From assembly GCA_014529385.2 (NCBI GenBank), contig CM043945.1, forward strand, positions 148,911,241 to 148,975,240: 64,000 nt of DNA. The letters run 5' to 3'. The notes under the pieces were generated by a model. That model saw only the letters and a program-made list of their open reading frames with translations. It was not told the DNA's origin and searched no databases. Positions 54,746 to 64,000 of this stretch are shown one piece after another; the first letter of the stretch is position 1; each line of letters begins with the position of its first letter. This stretch comes from Adiantum capillus-veneris. Taxonomy: Eukaryota; Streptophyta; Polypodiopsida; Polypodiales; Pteridaceae. The position numbers and the translations under genes are program-made.

Positions 54746-55757
54746 ATGCACCTACGCTCTGATCATGTCCTAGAGGACGATCACATAGAGGGTGTCTCCG
54801 TTTATGCAGGCACCCATTATTCCTCCACATTAGGCTCTAGGCCCTCTGCAAGAACCCAAGGTAGTACCACTCAGGACCCACATATTGCATCTAGTGACTC
54901 CTCCTCTGACTACGATGTCATGGAAGGTTACTTGATGCCAATAGTTCAAGCCAAGACATGCATGCCATGGGCCCACGGTCCGGGCCGAGCATGTTTAGCC
55001 ACTTGAAAGAGACTCTTAGTAGAGCCACTCGCTCCGAACATGGAGCTAGCGATGTAAATGAAGGGGGTGGGGAAGTAAATTCACCATTCATGACCAATGT
55101 AGACCCCATGCTCGTAGAGAGTGTGCATGTGAATACTCCTGCACCCCCTAACTCTTCAGAGCTATTCCTCTCCGAGGTTAACTTACCTGATGATAGAAGC
55201 CTTGCCGAAATGCAAGAGGTTGAGCGATGTATCCTTGCAGCTAGGGAAAATGAAATCAAAAGCTTATGCAAGGCAGAGCAACGCAGAGAGCTAAAGGCAA
55301 AGGCCCCTATGTCAACATCCATGCTAGTCGAGCAATCGAGTGCTCCTGAATTAGCAACCACTAAGGGTCAAACCATAGAGAGCCACATTGCATCTAGTTC
55401 AAAGGACACCTCTAGCACCTCAATCCTTGATCGAGAATTTCTAAATAAAAACTAGGAGTATGAACAACAAATGGAGACTTTAACCGACCTATACACAGGT
55501 CACACCTATCACGTGGGTTGGTTAGATGTCCTATAATCCACATCGGGTGCTACGAGCATAGAGGAGCAACAACAAAGAGTTTATGGGTTATTGAGTTGGA
55601 GACGCAGAACAAAGGGATCCGCATGCCTTCAACGAGTCTCATGAGATTCTTGGATACAAGGAAAGCTAAGCAACCAACTTTATCACAAATGGAGACTCCC
55701 TCGGTAAGCCCGATGGATCCTCCATATGTTGTTTTGCCAGGGGTCTCAGTACAATCT
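54746..55757 (+). pseudogene. C Gag, N-terminal part
   Basis: Starts MHLRSDHVLEDDHIEGVSVY at 54746, collinear with B (same TQGSTTQDP and SDSSSD segments). Frames change near 54940 and again near 55455 and 55540. The last part, MRFLDTRKAKQPTLSQMETP, matches B before the frame is split by A after PGVSVQ. Confidence 0.88.
55753..55757. other. Target-site duplication AATCT of A
   Basis: AATCT at 55753-55757 and 60848-60852. With A and one copy removed, the C Gag reading frame continues across the site as in B. Confidence 0.95.
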
Positions 55758-55984
55758 TGTTACCATATACATGTGGTAGTGATGTGTGTGAACACACTAG
55801 GACCGCCGGGGCATTTTTTCCCTCTTTAGGAGGTTTTTTCCCCCATGCATTGTATATACGCCCATCACTCTAGGGCTATCTATCTTTCCATTGCACACTA
55901 AGTAATACACTCTCTATTGTGTGCCTTGAGCTTCCTTCGTCTTCTCCAAGCTGTGTGTGTTTCTCTGCAACCCTAATTCCAACA
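55758..55984 (+). repeat. 5' LTR of copia A
   Basis: TGTTACCATATACATG ... CTAATTCCAACA, 227 bp. Confidence 0.96.
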
Positions 55985-55986
55985 AT

Positions 55987-55998
55987 TGGTATCAGAGC
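55987..55998 (+). other. Primer-binding site of A
   Basis: TGGTATCAGAGC, two bases after the LTR; complementary to initiator tRNA-Met. Confidence 0.93.
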
Positions 55999-56304
55999 AG
56001 GTTGCGTCCTCCCGGGCTTAGTCGCTAGCTGCTCCAGTACACGCCTGCTCACTTTCTCTGATTTAGTGAGCTTTGGCAAGCGTTCGCAGGTCGACAAATA
56101 CTTTGGGCTCATTTCGGCCTCCGTTTCCACTACAAGCAGGTCTGCACAGGCAATTTCGTCATTTTGTGCAGAATTTTTGTCAGTGCCGTTTTTTGAATAA
56201 CAGGTGCCTTATAGTCTTCTATGGTTTGTGCTATAGATCACGTGTTGTTCCCGCTCCATTTCTCCTATTTTTGGGCAGTTTTCACATCAAGTGCAACATT
56301 TACC

Positions 56305-57345
56305 ATGGCTGACAACAACAACACAGATGTGTTCAAGATGTTTGCTACTGAGGACACGTTATATGGGGACAATTACCCTATGTGGGCTTATATGATGCAA
56401 CATGTTCTTGTGTCAAAGGGCATCTGGAACATTGTTCAGGGCATTGATGTACATCCTGGTTCTGAGGATGTAGGCGATGTTGAGGATGTTGCAGGTCTTG
56501 CTGTAGGATTGCTGTTGTTAGAGTTCTTTTGCCTACGGCAGAACAAGCTCATTCGGATGTTAAGGATGCGTAGGCTCATGCATTGATTATGTTGTCTGTG
56601 AAGCGCACCATTGTTCCTCACATCCATTCAGCAAAATCTGCAAAACGGGCTTGGGATATTCTAGCATGTCTTTATGCAAGCCGCAATGAGGCTAAAACTT
56701 CTTTGCTGCGTAAAGAGCTGGAGTCGAATATTATGCATGAGGAAGATGATATGGGCACTTTCCTTGCTAGTGTCAAGGATATCAATAGGCAACTTATTTC
56801 TGCAGGTGAAGTTATTTCAGATAGTTCCCTTGTGCAGACTGTACTTGGAGACTTATGACCTAAGGAAATCCAGAAGTTGTCAAGTTTGATGCATTATGCA
56901 CATTGTTGTTGCAAGAGTCACTTTCCAGAAAAAACAGGACTAGACAGCGTGCAGTTGAACAGGCTTTTATTGCTTCTCAAAGAAAGGGTGATAACAGCAA
57001 TGCAGCCACTTCTTATGGTTCTACGGCGAGTGGAAAAAATTCTGTTCCTAATGCTTCTGCTGGCAGAAATTTGTCTAGAAATTCTAGTGATAAGGGCAAA
57101 AAGAAGATGCGTTGCCATTATTGTAAAGCCAATGATCACTTGATCAAGTCGTGTCCTAAGTTGAAGGCCAAAGAGGCTAAGAAGAAAGAGGGTGGTTCCA
57201 CTGCAAATGCTGGTTCCACTACAAATGCAGCCATTGTTGAGTCTTCTGTGAAAGGAGACTGTGTTGCTGATGTTCATGCAGAATGGGCTTTTAGCGCAGA
57301 GTGCACTTACAATCCTGTTGTCCATGATGCATGCTTGTCAGTTTT
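56305..57345 (+). pseudogene. copia A gag
   Basis: ATG at 56305 (MADNNNTDVFKMF). A one-base loss near 56500 shifts the frame after DVAGLAV. The frame at 56583-56858 continues the UBN2-like domain, and near 56845 about 50 bases present in F and E are missing. The frame at 56903 carries the knuckle CHYCKANDHLIKSC and the Ala/Asn/Thr linker. From there it is open into the protease without a stop. Confidence 0.9.
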
Positions 57346-58140
57346 TGCTGCAGATTCACATGTGTGGTATTTTGACAGTGGTGCTACAAAGCACATTACC
57401 TCACATCGTGAATTGTTTACCTCTCTAGAGTCTGTCCCTCATGGGAATTCAGTCACTTGTGCCAACAATGCCTCTTATCTAATTCAGGGAGTTGGAAAGA
57501 TTGTGCTTACTACTGCAAATGGCAGTTCCTTCACACTTGTTGATGCACTTTATGTACCTGGGATCAAGAAGAATCTCTTGTCTGTATCCGCACTTTCTAG
57601 ACTTGGACTTGTAGTCAAATTTGTGGATGACAGATGTACAGTTCATGATCTCAGTTTTGGTGATGAAATTGTTGCATCTGGCCTTTTGTGTCGTGGGCTG
57701 TATAAGCTCACTTTGTATGACAAGTGTGGAAAAATTTTTGCAAATTTTGTTGCAGATTCAAGGGCTATTTCATATGCAAAACTTTGGCATGCACGTTTTG
57801 CTCATCTGAATTTTGCCAGTTTGCGGCGTTTGCAGAAATCTTATATGGTTGCTTCTTTGCCACCTCTTGAAGCACCTGTCAAACATGTTTGTGAAGGCTG
57901 TATTTTGGGTAAGATGCAGCGTTCTAAGTTTCCAAAGGATCGTTCAGTTCGGGCCACATGTAGGTTGCAGCTTGTGGATAGTGATGTTTGTGGGCCCATG
58001 CAAACTTCGTCCTTGGGCAATTACCTGTAATTCGTGACTTTCATTGATGATTACTCCAGGCATGCATGGGTATTTCCGCTTAAAGCAAAGTCCAAAGTTT
58101 TTATGTGCTTCAAACAATTTCTGGCTATGATGTCTCAAAA
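57346..58140 (+). pseudogene. copia A protease and first half of integrase
   Basis: FDSGATKHITS is the protease site (57368). The gag-pre-integrase zinc module is H-H (HARFAHLNF) and C-C (CEGCILGKM) at 57785-57915. SDVCGPM carries the first catalytic Asp. TAA at 58028-58030 replaces a Tyr codon conserved in F. The same frame continues as FIDDYSRHAWVFPLKAKSK, then a 7-base loss near 58130 relative to F moves it to the frame of the next entry. Confidence 0.9.
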
Positions 58141-60549
58141 TGTACTATGGGCACCCTCCGTTCCGATCGAGGGGGGGAGTATATGTCTCATGAATTTAAT
58201 TCATTTCTGGCTAGTCATGGGATAAAACACCAATGTATAGTGCCTTATACACCTCAGCAAAATGGTGTTGCTGCGAGGAAAAACAGGTTACTGACGGAAA
58301 TGGCACGATGTATGGTCAAAAGTCAAGCTTTGCCGCATTCTTTTTGGCTTGAGGCCATCATGTGTGCCACTTATGTACTTAACAGGTGTCCTACGAAAGC
58401 TTTGCAATCTATTACTCCATATGAAGCATGGCATGATAGAAAGCCTTCTATTGAGGACATGCGTGTTTTTTGCTGTTTGGCATATGCTTTGGTGCCACAT
58501 GTGCAGCGCAAAAAATTGGATGATAAGGCTGTCAAATGTATTTTTGTTGGTTATAGTGCTGAAAGAAAAGGTTACAGGTTGTATCATCCGCAAACAAAAC
58601 ATATTCTAATTTCTCGGGATGTAGTGTTTGTGGAAGATTCTGTTCAGCCCTTGCTATCATGTACTAGAGACAGTAATGTAAGCTCACAGGACATTTATGA
58701 CACTTTGTTGCCTCTTTTCAGTGGTGGAAATACAAATGTAAGTTCCAATGAGGCAAATGTACAGCCTATGGGGATTTTTGAAAATGTTTTAGATCAGCCT
58801 ATTACTGATGCAGATGTACATGATGTACTTGACGAGGAAAGGGCTGAAAATGAGCAGGCTAGAGGTATGCCAAAATGGCTGGTGCACACTTTGCATGATA
58901 GTAAATTGGATGCACCTTTGTCTAGTCGTACTTGTTTAGGATTTCACCATGCATCTTATGCATCAGATTGTTATGCTTTGGTTGTGTCTAGCTTACATGA
59001 TGTTGAGGAGCCTCTGTCCTTTGATGAACCACAGAATTCAGAAAATTGGATGGCTGCCATGCAATCAGAATATGATGCACTTATAGAAAATGACACAGAG
59101 ACTTTATGTTATTTGCCTCCTGGCAAAAAGGCCATTGGTACGAAGTGGGTTTACAAGTTGAAACACAAGCCGGATGGTAAGATCGATCGCCATAAGGCTC
59201 GACTTGTTGCAAAGGGTTATGCACAGCAAAAAGGCATAGATTATGAAGTGACTTTTGCTCCCACTTGTCGTATGACTACTGTACATTTTCTATGTGCATT
59301 GGCAGCTCATTTTGGTTGGGATGTACATCAATCAAACATTGTTATTGCTTTCTTGAATGGTGACATATTTGAGGAATTTTATGTAACGCAGCCTCGCGGT
59401 TTTGTCATAAAAGGACAAGAGGACAAAGTATGCAAATGTAAGAAGGCTTTGTATGGGTTGAAGCAATCTCCTCGTGCTTGGTACGAGAAAGCTGACACTC
59501 ATTTGGTCAAAAGAGGCTTTCATAACAGTCCAACAGAAAGCACATTGTATGTAAAGCGTGAGGATGATTTACTTCTCATTGTGGTTCTTTATGTTGATGA
59601 TTTGCTGATCACTGGACCAAATGAGAGACATATTGTTGAATTTAAGGCTGATTTGAATGCTACTTTAAAGATGAAAGATTTGGGGCTGTTGCATCATTAC
59701 TTGGGTATACATTTTAAGCAGTGTGATGGTGGTATTGCCTTGTGTCAGAAAAGTTACATAGAGACATTGCTCTGTAAGTTTGGACTTGAGGATTGCAAAC
59801 CTATTGTTGCCACTCCCATGGAAATAGGTTTGAAATTGAGTCTACATGATGCTAGCAATCCTGATAATGTCACTCTTTACCAAATTGCTGTTGGATGCCT
59901 CATTAATGTATGCAACACGAGGCCAGATATTCAGTTTGTAGTCTCGCAGGTCACCAGATTTATGCATAGCCCAGGGTCTAAGAATTGGCAGGCGGTCAAA
60001 ATGATTTTCCGCTACCTTAGTGGCACTTTACATCTTGGCTTGTTTTATCCAAAGGGGGGATCATTGCCACCAGACTTACACGCTTTTTCGGACTCAGATT
60101 GGGCTGGTTGTTTTGACACGCGAGTGTCCACAAGTGGTTTTTGTTTCATGCTTGGTAGTTCATGTATATCATGGTTGAGCAAGAAGCAACCTATTATGGC
60201 CACTTTGAGTTGTGAGGCTGAGTACAGGTCAGTCTTCACAGCTACGGTTGAGTGTGCATGGCTCAGACACCTTATGGCTGATTTGGGTGTTGGACAGGAC
60301 ACTGCCAACACTATCTACACTGACAGTCAGAGCGCATTGGCAATTGCGAGGAACCCAGTTTTTCATACTCGCACAAAGCACATTGAAGTGCATTACCACT
60401 ATGTCAGGGAGAGGCTATCAGTAGGAGAGATCATCTTGGCTTATGTTCCAACACAGGACAACCTTGCAGATCTTTTCACAAAGGCATTGTCTCGTGAGAA
60501 GCTTGAAGCTTTCTGCAAAGCTTTGAGCTTACTCCCCTTTGTGGACTGA
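58141..60549 (+). CDS. copia A integrase C-half, RT and RNase H
   Basis: One open frame to the TGA at 60547-60549, entered from the frameshift. Integrase RSDRGGEY and PYTPQQNGVAAR (the catalytic Asp and Glu region) are at 58160-58285. RT starts near 59045 (NWMAAMQSEYDALIEND) and contains KARLVAKGYAQQKGIDY and YVDDLLITG (59590). RNase H has DSDWAG (60088), SCEAEYRS, YTDSQSALAIA and QDNLADLFTKAL, all four acidic catalytic positions present. RT and RNase H look intact, but the upstream breaks prevent a full polyprotein. Confidence 0.92.
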   Translation, partial: CTMGTLRSDRGGEYMSHEFNSFLASHGIKHQCIVPYTPQQNGVAARKNRLLTEMARCMVKSQALPHSFWLEAIMCATYVLNRCPTKALQSITPYEAWHDRKPSIEDMRVFCCLAYALVPHVQRKKLDDKAVKCIFVGYSAERKGYRLYHPQTKHILISRDVVFVEDSVQPLLSCTRDSNVSSQDIYDTLLPLFSGGNTNVSSNEANVQPMGIFENVLDQPITDADVHDVLDEERAENEQARGMPKWLVHTLHDSKLDAPLSSRTCLGFHHASYASDCYALVVSSLHDVEEPLSFDEPQNSENWMAAMQSEYDALIENDTETLCYLPPGKKAIGTKWVYKLKHKPDGKIDRHKARLVAKGYAQQKGIDYEVTFAPTCRMTTVHFLCALAAHFGWDVHQSNIVIAFLNGDIFEEFYVTQPRGFVIKGQEDKVCKCKKALYGLKQSPRAWYEKADTHLVKRGFHNSPTESTLYVKREDDLLLIVVLYVDDLLITGPNERHIVEFKADLNATLKMKDLGLLHHYLGIHFKQCDGGIALCQKSYIETLLCKFGLEDCKPIVATPMEIGLKLSLHDASNPDNVTLYQIAVGCLINVCNTRPDIQFVVSQVTRFMHSPGSKNWQAVKMIFRYLSGTLHLGLFYPKGGSLPPDLHAFSDSDWAGCFDTRVSTSGFCFMLGSSCISWLSKKQPIMATLSCEAEYRSVFTATVECAWLRHLMADLGVGQDTANTIYTDSQSALAIARNPVFHTRTKHIEVHYHYVRERLSVGEIILAYVPTQDNLADLFTKALSREKLEAFCKALSLLPFVD

Positions 60550-60610
60550 TCATGTCCTTAGGGCATGGCACTTCCCTTTACTCTTGTGCCAGCTCTTGTT
60601 CACCGCATCA

Positions 60611-60624
60611 CTCCAAGGGGGATT
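60611..60624 (+). other. Polypurine tract of A
   Basis: CTCCAAGGGGGATT before the 3' LTR. E has the same tract with one more G. Confidence 0.8.
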
Positions 60625-60847
60625 TCTTACCATATACATGTGGTAGTGATGTGTATGAACACACTAGGACCGCCGGGGCATTTTTTCCCTCTTTAGGAGG
60701 TTTTTTCCCCCGTGCATTTTATATACGTCCATCACTCTAGGGCTATCTATCTTTCCATTTCACACTCAGTAATACACTCTCTATTGTGTTCCTTGAGCTT
60801 CCTTTGTCTTCTCCAAGATGTGTGTGTCTGCAACCCTAATTCCAACA
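60625..60847 (+). repeat. 3' LTR of copia A
   Basis: TCTTACCATATACATG ... CTAATTCCAACA, 223 bp. The terminal TG is mutated to TC. Confidence 0.95.
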
Positions 60848-60852
60848 AATCT

Positions 60853-63488
60853 GAGCCCATAAGTGATAGTCTTACCTTTCCAAGTTTAGCTCGTCTTTCT
60901 CTTGATGACACCACGGCTACCATGACTACCCCAGTGATGGGCATGATAAAAATCATGCCATGGACCTCATTTATTAGTAAAGTACCGCTACATGGTGGCC
61001 CAATGCCTACCAAAATACCTACTAGTGTGTATCAATATGCACCTATGGGCCCTCGTGCTCATGTGGCTCCTACCCCTACCATTTTTCAACAACTTATGCT
61101 CCATGACCACAACATCCAAGCCCTTATTTCAATGAGACCATACCAGCTAGCATTACCATGTCACATCCCACGTCTGCTAGGCCTAGGGCCACACATATGA
61201 GCTTTGGGCCACCACATGGCCCAACATCGTACATAACTTGGAACCCAAGGGATTACTATACGCCAAACCCAATGCCAAACCCCATTCCACATGCAGTCCT
61301 AAGAGCACTTGTCACCACTATATTTGCTCACTTGGGTGACTTGGCAACATCTTCTCAAGCTATTGGTCGATCTATTGCTGAAAATATGTGTAACATGCAT
61401 GATAGAGAGCCTAAAAGTAAAGTAGTACAAATAGCCAAGCTCAGATAAAAATTTAGTGGAGACAAGGATGTGAGAAATTATATCAAAGTATTTGAACAAA
61501 TATGTGACTCCTTAGGAGACACAATGACCTGCATAAGAGTAATGCTTTAAGCTTGACCTTGACTGGGAAGGCTGGCGATTGGTATAGAACCCTAAGGGTG
61601 GAAGAGAAAAAACAATCTATCGTACTCTTAGGAGATTGTTCTTGAAAGAGTACATATGAGAGGGAGTACTTTGGGATGTAGCATCTCAGCTCCAAAAAGC
61701 CCAACAAGAGGAAGGGGAGTCCGTGAGAGACTTTATTAGTCACTTGAAGCATTTGAATTCTCGTTGTAATCCAAATGAGCTTCAATAATAACCAATTGCT
61801 CGATAGATTCATTAGGGGACTGCAACGCTTGAAGCATTTGGATTCTCGTTGTAATCCAAATGAGCGCTTCAATAATAACCAATCGCTTGATAGATTCATT
61901 AGGAGACTACAACATGAGGCTATCTACAATGCCCTAGTCATTAGAGGGATCACCACTTGGGAGGAAGTCATGACCAATGCGATCCAATTGGAGGACAATT
62001 TAATGATTCAAGGAGAAAGAGTGTCTGTTGAGCCTAAAACTACTAGCTCGCAAGCATCAGGGCATGAGCCAATGAGCATAAATCCTATTGCTAAAGAGCC
62101 AAAGATATCTGAGATGACTTTAGCATATCTCACCAAGGCCATTCAAGAAAGTCTTAGAGACAATCGTGCTCCACAAAACAATCATATGTATCCAAGAAGG
62201 GAGCACCAATGGTGCTCAGTTTGTTATGGTCCACATAGTACCAATGAATGCCCTACATTTAGAGTAACATTTAATGGGAATCGCAATGCATGCGGGAGGT
62301 ATGGTCATCAGGCCAAGGATTGCATAGTATTTAAATGTACGATGGCCAATAGACCAACCTTAGCATGGATGAACATGCCTTGAGTGCTTGCATTGATGTC
62401 GGCCCCACCTCTTGAACGACTATCACAACAAATGGTCCCTAGGGCCCAAAATGTTGTTCAAACAATACCATTACCACCTCTTGTGTTAGGACCACAACCC
62501 CCACATTTGAGAATCACTTATGTGAATCAAGTGGGTTGTGAGTCATCTATTGCTTGTATGGATTGTGAGGATGAGTTAGACCCTAATGTTGCCTATGGGA
62601 TTGATACACTTGAAGAAAGTCCACAATACTACATGGAGGACTATTGGGGACAAGTCAAACATATCTATCAAGTAGCTACTCTTGCAGCAAGAAGCCAAAT
62701 TATCAATTTCACTGCCAAGATACCACCTCTTCAATGGTACGAGTGTGGGGATCCACATCGTGTAGCCGAGTGTCCTATTAGACTACAAAAGAATGACACG
62801 CTAATGCAAACCAATCTAGCGAGCACATCTACAATGCCGATACTCATGTGTAATTGATGTGGCATAGATTATTTGATTGCCCAATGTCCTAATAATCCAA
62901 ATGCACCAAAGATCATGCCATTGAACTTAATTGAGGTTACCGAGGATCCATCACAAAGTACACATGTGGTATACCAATAAATGTACTCACACGATCGTTG
63001 CCCCAAAACCAAAAATATATTCTTGAAGAAAGAGACACGGCATCAATTCCCAATCTCAGAAGAAGAAGAAAACACGAAGGAAGTGATCGCAAAAACAGTG
63101 AAGTCAGACCCCAGTTCAAAGACTAACATAGGGATTGGTGATGACCCCATACATATGAACGACACTGAAGAGGATTCTGATTTAGGTGAGAACATGGAGA
63201 CTAAAACGACCATTAGAAAAGAAAAAACAAGGAAGATCATCATGAGCCACAATGGCCCGGACCCAAGAAGAAGATAGGAACTTACCCAAACCCTATAGAG
63301 GAGATCGAACGAGTCAAGCAATTAATGAGTTTGGCGGAAGAAACCCAAACGGATCTAGAGCTAGCACCTAGGTAGATCCAGATTACCGACACAGTGTTCT
63401 CTATGCAAAATCAACCTCACAAGGAGAATAGATTACTAGCCACATCTAGTGTCATCCAAGAAGAAAGTGTACACGTAGACAATGACCA
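60853..63488 (+). pseudogene. C Gag, C-terminal part
   Basis: Continues B-like Gag: Pro/Thr/Met-rich region to 61440, the Gag domain (61440-62030) with shifts and an 85-bp tandem duplication, then knuckles. CSVCYGPHSTNEC is intact with the short spacing. RNACGRYGHQAKDC and WYECGDPHRVAEC each lost the first Cys. CN-stop-CGIDYLIAQC has a stop and His-to-Tyr. At about 62803 the frame reads DTLMQTN through the site where B has TAG. The linker with DTVFSMQN and VIQEESV follows to 63486. Confidence 0.85.
61743..61914. repeat. 85-bp tandem duplication in C Gag
   Basis: Copies at 61743-61827 and 61828-61914 start CTTGAAGCATTTG and contain the RCNPNE and FIRGL/FIRRL coding segments. B has one copy. 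Confidence 0.88.
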
Positions 63489-64000
63489 TGATCATCTACC
63501 CAATGCCCATGAGTTCCCGACAATGTGCACACCCCTCTGAAGGTAAGCCCTTTGTTAGAAGATCAGCAGGATTCTCAGTGGTGTGAATTTTGGCAAGCTG
63601 CAATCGCTTGTCTTCAAGCACCTCACGAATGAAGTGATACTTTACATCCACATTCTTTGTTTTTGCATGAAACACTGGATTCTTTGCTAATTGTATAGCA
63701 CTTTGGCTATCACAATCTAACATAGGCATCTCAACATTGATTCCCAAGTCTCCCACCAGCTGACCAAGCCATATAGCTTCCTTGCAAGCTTCTGAAGCTG
63801 CAACATATTGAGCCTCTGTAGTAGACAAGGTATCACAATCTTGCAAACGAGATCACCATGAAACCGCACCTCCAGTGAATTCAAAAACATAGCCTGAAGT
63901 GGACCTTCTCTTGTCCAAGTCTCCGGCATAATCTGCATCCATGTAGCCCATTACACATGCTTCCTTTCTTCCAAAGCAAATGCACATGTCTTTTATACCA
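63489..64000 (-). pseudogene. Copia L RNase H (different family), cut by the window edge
   Basis: The minus strand encodes copia RNase H: YMDADYAGDLDKRRSTSGYV, a TGA after GGAVSW, STTEAQYVAASEACKEAIWL, LDCDSQSAIQLAKNPVFHAKTK and IHTTENPADLLTKGL, then a stop near 63496. It is distinct from the A family, closer to common angiosperm-type Tork/Sire sequences by its wording. No purine tract or LTR follows the stop: C Gag sequence begins within about 10 bases. Confidence 0.88.

Larger units (their letters stand above)
55758..60847 (+). mobile_element. Ty1/copia element A, full length (5090 bp)
   Basis: Both LTRs, primer site, gag-pol, polypurine tract and a perfect target duplication are present: the reference copy for this family. 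The LTRs differ by about ten substitutions and one 4-bp indel by my count over 223 aligned bases. The 3' LTR starts TC instead of TG. Coding has frameshifts in gag, one stop and one frameshift in integrase, then a clean frame through RT and RNase H. Confidence 0.96.
53013..63488 (+). mobile_element. Gypsy-type element C (B family), split by copia A, 3' end lost
   Basis: 5' LTR, degraded primer site, leader and gag-protease-type frame as in B, in the opposite orientation. Copia A is inserted in gag at 55757/55758. After A, gag continues to the zinc knuckles and the linker (to about 63486), where copia L begins; protease and 3' LTR are absent. It is more decayed than B: many stops, a duplication and lost Cys/His in three of four knuckles. 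Confidence 0.88.

Overview
This window is repeat-rich plant nuclear DNA. Everything I can identify belongs to LTR retrotransposons of the Ty1/copia and Ty3/gypsy superfamilies. I find no convincing host gene, rRNA, tRNA gene or CRISPR array. Plant origin is inferred from initiator-Met and Asp tRNA primer sites, chromodomain and Tat/Athila-like gypsy lineages, very long LTRs and deep nesting. The species cannot be named from the sequence.

Layout, using labels of my own. (F) 1-2589, minus: 5' half of a copia element. 2590-4053: unassigned, with a T-rich degenerate repeat. (G) 4054-12107, minus: Tat-like gypsy with 3' LTR, a large extra ORF downstream of integrase, and RT-RH-INT; its 5' part is missing. 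(J) 12108-16069, minus: 5' LTR, leader and gag start of a long-LTR gypsy element. (H) from 16070, plus: an Athila/Tat-like gypsy whose protease is split by element I. (I) 18146-25994, plus: chromodomain gypsy with a 2.76-kb LTR. 25995-30574: a second copy of the H segment plus a second I LTR. H protease and pol resume at 30575-35110. (K) 35111-44215, plus: protease and extra-ORF remnant of another gypsy element, interrupted by copia E (38833-43320, minus). (D) 44820-45033 and 52343-53012: copia fragments split by B. (B) 45034-52342, minus: a 7.3-kb gag-protease element without RT or integrase. (C) 53013 to about 63488, plus: a relative of B, interrupted by copia A (55758-60847, plus, target duplication AATCT). 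(L) about 63489-64000, minus: end of a different copia element.

F, E, D and A are one copia family with 227-bp LTRs. B, C and H share a gag-protease type; B and C carry no pol, so they probably depended on an autonomous relative. Nearly every coding region holds stops or frameshifts, so this is an old, layered repeat cluster.

The most unusual signal is in the related gypsy elements I and J. Each has a short ORF starting MAP inside the LTR that ends at a good splice donor in phase 0. Downstream of the primer site each has a conserved leader ORF of about 160-168 codons with a phase-0 acceptor, and then gag, also with a phase-0 acceptor. This suggests that the Gag N-terminus is an LTR exon spliced across the primer-binding site, with an alternative or additional leader exon. 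A tandem array of small hairpin-forming units with apparent compensatory changes lies in the same predicted intron of I.
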